Source of the DNA: an archaeon
GTDB lineage: Archaea > Asgardarchaeota > Hermodarchaeia > Hermodarchaeales > Hermodarchaeaceae
Length of the DNA stretch: 6,249 nt
Direction of reading: 5' to 3'
Assembly (NCBI GenBank): GCA_016550415.1
Contig: JABXGU010000281.1
Coordinates: 1 to 6,249 of the forward strand
In this document: positions 1-5,194 of the stretch, piece by piece
Layout: every line of letters starts with the position of its first letter
How positions within the stretch are numbered: the stretch's first letter is position 1
Position numbers and translations under genes: made by a program
Notes under the pieces: generated by a model
The model's input: only the letters and a program-made list of their open reading frames with translations
What the model was told of the DNA's origin: nothing
Databases searched by the model: none

Positions 1-313
1 CACGATCGAATTCCGGGCCAAAGGCGATGTCTTGGATACCATCATCACCATAAAAGTAGATGTTCTCACTAGGCTTGACGGTGATACTGGCTTCGTTACC
101 ATCCACATAGTAGTCCCAGCGAATGAATAATTTCGAGAAAAACTCGATATCTAATGGGCGTTCAAGCGTGATATTCGCGTACCCTGATGCAGTGACTTCG
201 ATTTCCAAGTTCTCCAGAAAAATAGTGTCCCCTTGAATGAGAGGTTCCACTCCAGCCAAAAGTGAAATTAGCGCCTCTTTGCACGACTGCTTGGCTGCTT
301 TATTAGTAGACAA
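1..313 (-). CDS. Unrecognised protein, N-terminal part only (runs off the left edge)
   Basis: One minus-strand frame is open from position 313 to the window edge, about 104 codons; the other two minus frames are broken by stops. I do not recognise the family. The visible part starts with a short, probably helical, basic stretch (STNKAAKQSCKEALISLL). It then becomes rich in alternating hydrophobic and acidic residues (IFLENLEIEV, YANITLERPLDIEFF, FIRWDYYVDG, ENIYFYGDDG), which suggests a soluble beta-rich domain. There is no signal peptide or membrane segment. The start is uncertain: an in-frame TAA lies just upstream and no ATG or GTG precedes TTG at 311-313, so TTG is the first usual start. 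The only help upstream is a weak GGGAT. An internal TTG or GTG about 19-22 codons later is possible. It lies 98 bases downstream of the cysteine-rich gene on the same strand, so it may belong to the same transcript. That it is coding is inferred from the open frame and residue composition. Confidence 0.55.
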   Translation of the reverse strand, partial: MSTNKAAKQSCKEALISLLAGVEPLIQGDTIFLENLEIEVTASGYANITLERPLDIEFFSKLFIRWDYYVDGNEASITVKPSENIYFYGDDGIQDIAFGPEFDR

Positions 314-411
314 GCCCGATATCCCACATGACCATTACAACAATCGTTTTTTACTATTGCGTTTTACATCAGACAATGGTAAGTGAAATCTAAGAAACCA
401 ATGGAGCGGAT

Positions 412-885
412 TTAGCGGTTTAAGTCGGTAGCCTTCACTTCAAGGACATCGTAGGCGAGTCCCGTGGCAATCTGGATGATATCTCGACATTTCGACTCCC
501 ATAGCTTAACCTCTCGATATTTCTGTAATCCTTCTTCAGAGGAAATGTCCAATCCCAAGATGTCTTTGCATCGGATATGTCCAAAGCGTGTTATGAATAA
601 ATTCACCATAGTGTGACTGTACTCATACGGAGATTCGCCTTCAGGAGTTTCTGATGGATGGTTTCGTCCAAACTGCAAACCTAGCCCTAATATCGCCCCT
701 GACAACGCTCCACAGATTTCACCATGTCGACCAATTCCTGCCCCGAAACCAGTTGCAATCCGTGGAATCAGATCGCTTTTCACTTCCAAGGTCTTGCTCA
801 ACGCTAAGCAGACTGATTCCGAACAAAGAAATCCCTCTTCGGCAAATGCCTTCGCCTGATTCATAGTCTCTTTTTTTGATAACAT
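412..885 (-). CDS. C_GCAxxG_C_C family protein (putative redox or metal-binding cysteine protein)
   Basis: This small soluble protein (157 residues from ATG at 885, 160 from GTG at 894) matches the C_GCAxxG_C_C family (TIGR01909/PF09719). Numbered from the GTG, the cysteines are C24, C29, C61, C109 and C136. C61 lies in the signature CGALSG, preceded by the typical ATGFGAGIGRHGE stretch (47-59). The 'IRCKDILGLD' segment (107-116) and late C136 are also as expected. As I recall, the family is usually about 140 residues, is predicted to be redox-active or metal-binding, has no settled biochemical role, and is often encoded beside transporters; here an OPT transporter lies directly upstream. I chose ATG 885 because AGGGTG (892-897) sits 6 bases before it and the resulting N-terminus (MLSKKE) looks family-like. 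GTG 894 is the longest choice; a TAG four codons above it bars anything longer. ATG 864 also remains possible. Family call firm, function unknown. Confidence 0.88.
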   Translation of the reverse strand: MLSKKETMNQAKAFAEEGFLCSESVCLALSKTLEVKSDLIPRIATGFGAGIGRHGEICGALSGAILGLGLQFGRNHPSETPEGESPYEYSHTMVNLFITRFGHIRCKDILGLDISSEEGLQKYREVKLWESKCRDIIQIATGLAYDVLEVKATDLNR

Positions 886-891
886 CAGAAG

Positions 892-897
892 CACCCT
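892..897 (-). promoter_or_regulatory. Probable ribosome binding site AGGGTG for the cysteine-rich protein
   Basis: AGGGTG on the minus strand lies 6 bases before ATG at 885. Its last three bases are themselves the in-frame GTG that would be the longest start. A stronger GAGGAG (918-923) overlaps the transporter's stop codon, but it is 23 bases from the GTG and too far for normal use. Confidence 0.4.
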
Positions 898-921
898 AGT
901 CTTCTAGCGCTGGGTAACTCC

Positions 922-2949
922 TCAACTAGTTTCCGGTTTGTCCTCAGGAGTGGCGCATTCCTGATCACCTGTTGTTGGGCTGGAATCATGACGATATCGC
1001 CAGAGAATAAATCCAAGAATGATTAAGCAGATGGGCAGGATGATCAATTGAAGTAACGGGCTTAGAAAGGAAACGATTACCAACGTTACAGCGGAACCTG
1101 CGATAAATCCAACGGCAATAACCTGTCCTTTTTTCGCAAACCATTCATTACCATATTTACGATTCGTGTATAACCGAAGAAATCCTCCAATAGAGAAGGG
1201 AATGAAATATGAGGGAGGCAAGAACATTGCCAATGCAACACCCAGCGTGGAGATGGGGAAGGCAATTGCCATTATACCTACAACAATTCCAGCTACTAGA
1301 AAGGCAGTAATATTAAATCCCGCAGCCAAGGCGTTCAGAGCGAAGATCGAAACGATGGCAAAACCTTGCAGGACACCCACCGCTGGGAACACTTCCGTAG
1401 GAAACCCAACGAGATACCAGGCCGCAAGCACAAACACAACACTAGCAATTGCACCGGGGAATACCTTGATGAGTTGGGCGACAAGAATCGACCGCCGCGG
1501 TGTCTCAGTCATCGCACCAATTCTCAGGTTTCCAAGTGTATCAGTGGTCGTGAATGGATTGATTGCAGGATAAGCGAGAAACGCCATATATCCTCGAATA
1601 CCAATTACCGTCAAGGGGATTTCATAAAAGGCGAGTCGTTGGACGCCCATCCCAATCCCCGCTTCGCCGACGAATTTGACGAGAACAAAGGTATCAATGA
1701 GGGCAATAGGCAACAAGAGGAGTAATGCAATAACAACGCTCATCCAAAGAGGAAGGGGCGAGAAGATGTTTAAGCCAATAAGAATGAGAATAAAAATGAC
1801 AATGATGGAAAGATATGCCAGGCCTAACCGACGATTTCGGACTAATCCAAGGAAATAGGTTTTCGCATAGGTTCCAAAACCCACATTACCCTGCTCGTCG
1901 TTTAGGGTTTTTAGTTCCGAGTCATTATTTGTCGAGTTTGGTTTTTTCCGGAGTTTCGCGTAAACGAACACTACGACCCCACTTAGAAGCATTATTCCAA
2001 GAGCTGGAGCCAGCATGTACTCAAAAAGGAGATTGAAATACAGATCCATTCCAGTGATGGCTGGAGTTACGATTCCCAAACTAACGAGGATCGGCGAAAT
2101 GACTACGTAAGTGATTATCCCAGCGAACAACATCGTGATAGAGACCTTGGGATCAATGATATAGGAAATAGCCATTAAACTGATATTGAGCATGAATCCC
2201 AGTGCAAAGCCGGGAAGTAAAAACGGAGTAAAGTCCCACCCAAGAGTTGTTAGCCCAAAGGGGAGGACCAAGACATTGACAAAATACTGAATCACGGTGA
2301 CCATAACACCGATTCCGAGCCAGCGAAACATGAATCGGCTTTTCTGCCCTGTCTCCATGCATGTATTTATCGTCACACCACTTGCAGTGTAAAAGGGGAA
2401 TGTGGTTTGCTTTCGTGATTGCACATAATCAGTTACTGCAAGGGCTGCGATGAATCCAAGAAGTGTGCCTATCCAAACAAAACCGAGGTGAAATATGATG
2501 GGGGGAATCCAGCTGGGATCAAATGGGCTTCCATAAAGTAGTACATCTTTGGGAGGCACTAACCACCAGGGAAGTGTGTAGGCAGTATAAGCCTGCACAT
2601 ACATTGAGATGGTAAGCATGTAGTAAACCACAAATCCTGTTGAAGCAATCATGGTGGTGGTTATTTCTTGACGATTCGATCCGCCTCGAGCAATATGGAA
2701 GAGTGTGTAAGCAGTAAGAACGGTAAGGATGCCGAAGCCAAGTCCAAAACCAAAGTTCATACCCAGATATGCGTTGATAATGGTATACACCACATTGAGA
2801 ACAAGAGCTAAGGCCATACCTCGTAATGTGAGGGTTCGTATAGGCGGTTTCTCTTGCTCTTCGGGGAGCGTGCATTCTTCTTCAGTTACTGGTTGAGGTG
2901 TATAGCCATCTTTTCCAGCTTCATCGCCCAGGCGTTCAGAATCAGTCAC
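922..2949 (-). CDS. OPT-family transporter (oligopeptide or metal-chelate type)
   Basis: A 675-residue polytopic membrane protein with the layout of the OPT superfamily (PF03169), whose members import small peptides, peptide-like compounds or metal chelates. An acidic cytoplasmic N-tail (1-38) precedes about 16 predicted membrane segments. Family-like blocks include TLRGMALALV...INAYLGMNFGFGLGFG (41-73), IASTGF (101-106), TFPFYTASGVTI (183-194), the LGNLRIGAMTETPRRS...AQLIK block (472-495) and the C-terminal MFLPPSYFIPFSIGGFLR (575-592). A hydrophilic loop (about 331-362) separates two halves, and a short polar tail ends the protein. Substrate cannot be read from sequence. The start is GTG at 2949, supported by GAGGAA 7 bases upstream. 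The cysteine-rich gene follows after a gap of fewer than 40 bases, so co-transcription is likely. It diverges from the acyl-CoA dehydrogenase across 305 bases. The family call is good; subfamily and substrate are open. Confidence 0.85.
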   Translation of the reverse strand: MTDSERLGDEAGKDGYTPQPVTEEECTLPEEQEKPPIRTLTLRGMALALVLNVVYTIINAYLGMNFGFGLGFGILTVLTAYTLFHIARGGSNRQEITTTMIASTGFVVYYMLTISMYVQAYTAYTLPWWLVPPKDVLLYGSPFDPSWIPPIIFHLGFVWIGTLLGFIAALAVTDYVQSRKQTTFPFYTASGVTINTCMETGQKSRFMFRWLGIGVMVTVIQYFVNVLVLPFGLTTLGWDFTPFLLPGFALGFMLNISLMAISYIIDPKVSITMLFAGIITYVVISPILVSLGIVTPAITGMDLYFNLLFEYMLAPALGIMLLSGVVVFVYAKLRKKPNSTNNDSELKTLNDEQGNVGFGTYAKTYFLGLVRNRRLGLAYLSIIVIFILILIGLNIFSPLPLWMSVVIALLLLLPIALIDTFVLVKFVGEAGIGMGVQRLAFYEIPLTVIGIRGYMAFLAYPAINPFTTTDTLGNLRIGAMTETPRRSILVAQLIKVFPGAIASVVFVLAAWYLVGFPTEVFPAVGVLQGFAIVSIFALNALAAGFNITAFLVAGIVVGIMAIAFPISTLGVALAMFLPPSYFIPFSIGGFLRLYTNRKYGNEWFAKKGQVIAVGFIAGSAVTLVIVSFLSPLLQLIILPICLIILGFILWRYRHDSSPTTGDQECATPEDKPETS

Positions 2950-2955
2950 TGATGG

Positions 2956-2961
2956 TTCCTC
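2956..2961 (-). promoter_or_regulatory. Ribosome binding site GAGGAA for the OPT transporter
   Basis: GAGGAA on the minus strand, with a short spacer of 7 bases to the GTG at 2947-2949. It decides this GTG as the start, as no ATG lies nearby in frame. Confidence 0.6.
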
Positions 2962-2985
2962 GACTTTTTACCTAATCTGTAGGGA

Positions 2986-3034
2986 GTTTGCGAATTCGTT
3001 TACTGCGCTGTTTATAGTACATATTGTTTGCGAA
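2986..3034. repeat. 9-bp direct repeat GTTTGCGAA, two copies 40 bp apart
   Basis: Exact copies are at 2986-2994 and 3026-3034, with a shorter TGCGAA at 3101-3106. The two full copies flank the TATA-like box of the transporter. The 40-bp spacing is close to four helical turns, which suits paired binding of a regulator. A chance match of this size in 305 bases is not rare. Confidence 0.35.
3011..3016 (-). promoter_or_regulatory. Candidate TATA box for the OPT transporter operon
   Basis: TATAAA read on the minus strand. A start site about 25 bases downstream would fall near 2987 and leave a leader of about 38 bases containing the GAGGAA site. No clear BRE element is seen upstream. The 9-bp repeat TTCGCAAAC lies on both sides. 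Confidence 0.3.
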
Positions 3035-3118
3035 GATTGCATAAAATCGCATTTTTCATCACCAAGCTAGATTAGATGTGGTCAGTGCCCTAATTCTATC
3101 TGCGAAAAATTGTGCAAA

Positions 3119-3132
3119 TAAGTGGGCACTTA
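3119..3132. promoter_or_regulatory. Interrupted palindrome, candidate operator
   Basis: TAAGTG-GG-CACTTA, two perfect 6-bp arms with a 2-bp centre, lies about 30-40 bases upstream of the AT-rich box assigned to the dehydrogenase. AGTG follows at once (3133-3136 region), so ACT/AGT motifs recur here. This is the shape expected for a dimeric transcription factor site. No regulator gene is in the window. Confidence 0.35.
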
Positions 3133-3159
3133 GTGAACAGATGTCTGTGAATCATTCTC

Positions 3160-3176
3160 TTTAGAAATAAAAAATT
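3160..3176 (+). promoter_or_regulatory. Candidate AT-rich promoter box for acyl-CoA dehydrogenase
   Basis: TTTAGAAATAAAAAATTA is the most AT-rich stretch facing the dehydrogenase. With archaeal spacing, transcription would start near 3195-3200, giving a leader of roughly 55-60 bases. The box is a poor match to a strict TATA consensus. Confidence 0.3.
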
Positions 3177-3204
3177 ACCAAAAACCGATTCACTGGGAAG
3201 ACAG

Positions 3205-3254
3205 TGTGACTCAAATACTACAAATTCTCTCTGGGAAGTGAGGTTAGAGTCACA
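3205..3254 (+). repeat. 8-bp inverted repeat around the ribosome binding site of acyl-CoA dehydrogenase
   Basis: TGTGACTC (3205-3212) is the exact reverse complement of GAGTCACA (3247-3254), with 34 bases between. The second arm ends one base before the ATG, and the GAGGT ribosome binding site (3240-3244) lies inside the loop. In RNA this could form a hairpin at the start codon; in DNA it could be a protein site. A second short pair, CACTG/CAGTG (3191-3195 and 3202-3206), overlaps the first arm. Confidence 0.35.
3240..3244 (+). promoter_or_regulatory. Ribosome binding site GAGGT for acyl-CoA dehydrogenase
   Basis: GAGGT, within GTGAGGT, is 10 bases before the ATG at 3255. The spacing is at the long end of normal. 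It supports 3255 as the start, which also agrees with the family N-terminus. Confidence 0.5.
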
Positions 3255-4430
3255 ATGGTTGACTTCCAATTATCCGATGCACAAATTGCTCTTAAAGCCA
3301 AAGCACGAGAATTTGCTCTAAAAGAGGTACTTCCTGTCGCTCAGCATTATGATCAAAGTGGCGAATTTCCACGTGATGTTATCGCTAGAGATCATAAAGC
3401 TGGACTCATGAACCTTGGAATTCCCAAGGAGTATGGGGGACCAGGGTACGGGTCCTTGGACTCCGTTCTTGTCGTAGAAGAATTCTCAGCAGCCTGTGCA
3501 GGAATGACTACGTCGATATATGTCAATGATTTAGGCACTACTCCAATCACCCTTGGTGGAAGTGAAGCACAGAAAAAGCAATGGCTCATCCCTCTCTCGA
3601 AGGAACTACGGTTCGCTTCCTTTGCGACCAGTGAACCTGGTATGGGTTCAGACGTAGCTGGAATCCAAACCAGCTACGAACGAAAAGGTGACACCTTTAT
3701 CCTTAACGGAAACAAGTTCTGGATTACAAACGGAAACCATGCTGACCTCTTCGTTATCTTCGCTCGGCAAAAAGGAACCACTCGCCATAACGGACTCTCC
3801 GCATTCATCGTCCCTAAGGAAACAAAGGGTCTCTCAACTGGCAAGCCTCTTAAAAAACTCGGACATCGTGCCTCCGATACAGCTGCTGTGATTCTCAGGA
3901 ATGCTGAGGTGCCTGCTGAGAATCTTCTTGGTAGAGAAGGCATGGGCTTTCTCCTTGCCATGATGACCTTCGTCAAAACCCGGCCTGCCATTGGAGCCAT
4001 GGCTACAGGGCTCGCCCGGTCTGCCATGGAGTATGCCATCAATTATGCTAAGCGTCGCAAAGCTTTCGAGAAAAAAATCAGTAGTTTCCAAGCGATTCAG
4101 GACATGGTTGCGGACATGTATGCTCGCATTGAAGCTATTCGGCTCCTCACCTGGAAAGCAGCTTGGATGGTTGACCAAAAAACCGATGGGAATATCGCCA
4201 ATGTCGCCTCAAGTTGTGCAAAACTCGTAGGTGCTGAAGATGCAATGAAGATTGTCACTGATGCGCTTCAAATCTATGGTGGTAAAGGATATCTGGAACA
4301 ATATCCCATCCAGAAACTCTTCCGTGATGCAAAACTCTACCAAATCTATGAAGGCACCAGCCAAATTCAACGTTACGTAATTTCGCGGTATCTCTTCAAG
4401 GAATATGAACCCAGTTTACAAGGCTTCTGA
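3255..4430 (+). CDS. Acyl-CoA dehydrogenase, medium-chain (MCAD)-like
   Basis: A full-length 391-residue flavoprotein that introduces the alpha-beta double bond into acyl-CoA esters, the first step of beta-oxidation, passing electrons to an electron-transfer flavoprotein. The N-terminal helical domain (about 1-115) begins with the usual F.L...Q. The beta domain has the flavin motifs SEPGMGSDVAG (126-136) and FWITNG (155-160). The C-terminal helical domain carries KTRP (241-244), RRKAF (267-271), IYGGKGY (340-346) and YQIYEGTSQIQR (362-373). E366 matches the catalytic Glu of MCAD and SCAD; the position used by isovaleryl-CoA dehydrogenases holds no Glu. By eye, KTRP, AAWMVD and the last 45 residues look most like MCAD. 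Chain length and direction of use are not settled by sequence. No ETF, thiolase or hydratase gene is in the window. Cytoplasmic, with no signal peptide. The gene stands alone on this strand. Confidence 0.95.
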   Translation: MVDFQLSDAQIALKAKAREFALKEVLPVAQHYDQSGEFPRDVIARDHKAGLMNLGIPKEYGGPGYGSLDSVLVVEEFSAACAGMTTSIYVNDLGTTPITLGGSEAQKKQWLIPLSKELRFASFATSEPGMGSDVAGIQTSYERKGDTFILNGNKFWITNGNHADLFVIFARQKGTTRHNGLSAFIVPKETKGLSTGKPLKKLGHRASDTAAVILRNAEVPAENLLGREGMGFLLAMMTFVKTRPAIGAMATGLARSAMEYAINYAKRRKAFEKKISSFQAIQDMVADMYARIEAIRLLTWKAAWMVDQKTDGNIANVASSCAKLVGAEDAMKIVTDALQIYGGKGYLEQYPIQKLFRDAKLYQIYEGTSQIQRYVISRYLFKEYEPSLQGF

Positions 4431-4442
4431 AGAGTTTAAAAT

Positions 4443-5105
4443 TTAAGTGCGATATTTGATAATCAGTGAAATGATTGCGTGGGCAATTTCGTTCGTTAAA
4501 TCGCCTAATCTTCCAAGAAGTTTCACTACATCATGTAGAATAACAAAAGTGGAATTCCGCATTTTGACTCCCATTAGCAGCTTCAATGTTTCAAACTCTA
4601 CGTGTCGATTTTTGTTTCGAATGGGTCTTACTTTTTGCACTTCCGTGAGCGCTGAATCAAAACTCGAACCCAAAAGTTGAACACTTGCTACCACTGCGGT
4701 TGTAGCTTCAAGGCAATAGTTGCCCATTTGGCAAAGTTTCTCTTTGATTTCCAGTTTAATCGGTTCTTCAATAAGGCGGAGTTTTCGAACAATGATTTCA
4801 CTCCGATCCGCAATACTATCTATCTTTTCAACAAGGGAGTACCGTTCACTACTTGTGACTGGAAGGGCAGTGGATCGAAGCTTCTCATCAATGTGTTCTT
4901 CAGCTCGATCTGCTGCAGATTCAAGCTTCAGTACCTTTTCAGCCAATGTATCTTCTTGGTTTTTCAAGCGGTCGTCGGCTTTTTTCTTTAGAATGACATT
5001 AAGATATTGACTAAGTCCAGTGACTGCTTCCAAAACGATTTGGGCGTGTTCATTGACGAGTTCACTTATAGCCTGTTCCTCTTTTTTTCGCCACAAACCT
5101 AACAC
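4443..5105 (-). CDS. DUF47 / PhoU-like protein, probable partner of the phosphate permease
   Basis: A 220-residue, almost wholly helical soluble protein that fits the DUF47 family (PF01865), PhoU-like proteins commonly encoded next to PiT permeases and thought to control or assist them. The N-terminus MLGLWRKKEE resembles the family's usual basic start. Acidic helix motifs like the metal-binding E/D patterns of PhoU are LESAADRAEEHID (61-73), KIDSIADRSE (94-103) and GRLGDLTNEIAHAI (198-211). The start is uncertain. GTG at 5105 is the longest, since a TAG closes the frame upstream, but it has no site before it. TTG at 5096 has AGGTG (5103-5107) 6 bases ahead. The PiT gene ends 89 bases upstream on the same strand, so the two may be co-transcribed or this gene may have its own promoter. 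Its stop faces the dehydrogenase stop across 12 bases. Family call good; the exact role is inferred from context. Confidence 0.85.
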   Translation of the reverse strand: MLGLWRKKEEQAISELVNEHAQIVLEAVTGLSQYLNVILKKKADDRLKNQEDTLAEKVLKLESAADRAEEHIDEKLRSTALPVTSSERYSLVEKIDSIADRSEIIVRKLRLIEEPIKLEIKEKLCQMGNYCLEATTAVVASVQLLGSSFDSALTEVQKVRPIRNKNRHVEFETLKLLMGVKMRNSTFVILHDVVKLLGRLGDLTNEIAHAIISLIIKYRT

Positions 5106-5107
5106 CT
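5103..5107 (-). promoter_or_regulatory. Possible ribosome binding site AGGTG inside the DUF47 gene start
   Basis: AGGTG on the minus strand contains the GTG candidate start (5103-5105) and lies 6 bases before an in-frame TTG (5094-5096). It therefore competes with that GTG as the interpretation of the gene start. Confidence 0.3.
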
Positions 5108-5131
5108 GATAGACGTTTTGGGCACATCTAG

Positions 5132-5139
5132 TCTAAAAC
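5132..5139 (-). promoter_or_regulatory. Candidate promoter box in the PiT-DUF47 gap
   Basis: GTTTTAGA on the minus strand lies about 27-30 bases before the GTG at 5105. If it works as a TATA box, the transcript would begin at or near that GTG, giving a leaderless or nearly leaderless message. The match to consensus is weak, and read-through from the permease gene is the alternative. Confidence 0.2.
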
Positions 5140-5194
5140 GCTTTGCATACCCTAAATGAAATCGTGTGCTAATTGATGTTGTATCATAGTTCAT

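Larger units (their letters stand above)
2950..3254. other. Divergent intergenic region between OPT transporter and acyl-CoA dehydrogenase
   Basis: These 305 bases separate two divergent genes and contain no convincing coding frame; the longest ATG-started frame noticed is about 26 codons. The stretch is AT-rich. It contains TATA-like boxes facing each gene, a 9-bp direct repeat (GTTTGCGAA at 2986-2994 and 3026-3034), an interrupted palindrome (3119-3132), an 8-bp direct repeat (CTGGGAAG at 3193-3200 and 3231-3238) and an inverted repeat (3205-3254). It probably serves as a two-way promoter and operator region. Confidence 0.6.

Noticed and set aside
314..411. Search for a terminator or promoter in the 98-base gap left of the cysteine-protein gene
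   Set aside because: No stem-loop with a T-run and no convincing TATA-like box at a fitting distance was found. An A-rich run near 344-352 on the minus strand is too far from the TTG start to be assigned.
1166..1725. Long plus-strand open frames (119 and 135 codons) opposite the transporter gene
   Set aside because: They lie wholly antisense to a well-supported membrane protein, have low-complexity composition with no recognisable family, and no ribosome binding site of note.
2991..2998. CGAATTCG 8-bp palindrome
   Set aside because: Short, contains an ordinary restriction-site sequence, and is partly explained by its overlap with the GTTTGCGAA repeat.
2972..3052. Minus-strand frame of about 26 codons in the divergent region (start ATG at 3050-3052)
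   Set aside because: Very short, basic, overlaps the presumed TATA box of the transporter, with no ribosome binding site evidence.
3674..4178. Minus-strand open frames of 114-122 codons inside the acyl-CoA dehydrogenase gene
   Set aside because: Antisense shadows of a gene whose protein is conserved throughout; no family resemblance in the translated frames.
4447..5010. Plus-strand frames of 77-104 codons opposite the DUF47 gene
   Set aside because: Shadows of a helical charged protein. The sense strand gives the clear family match.
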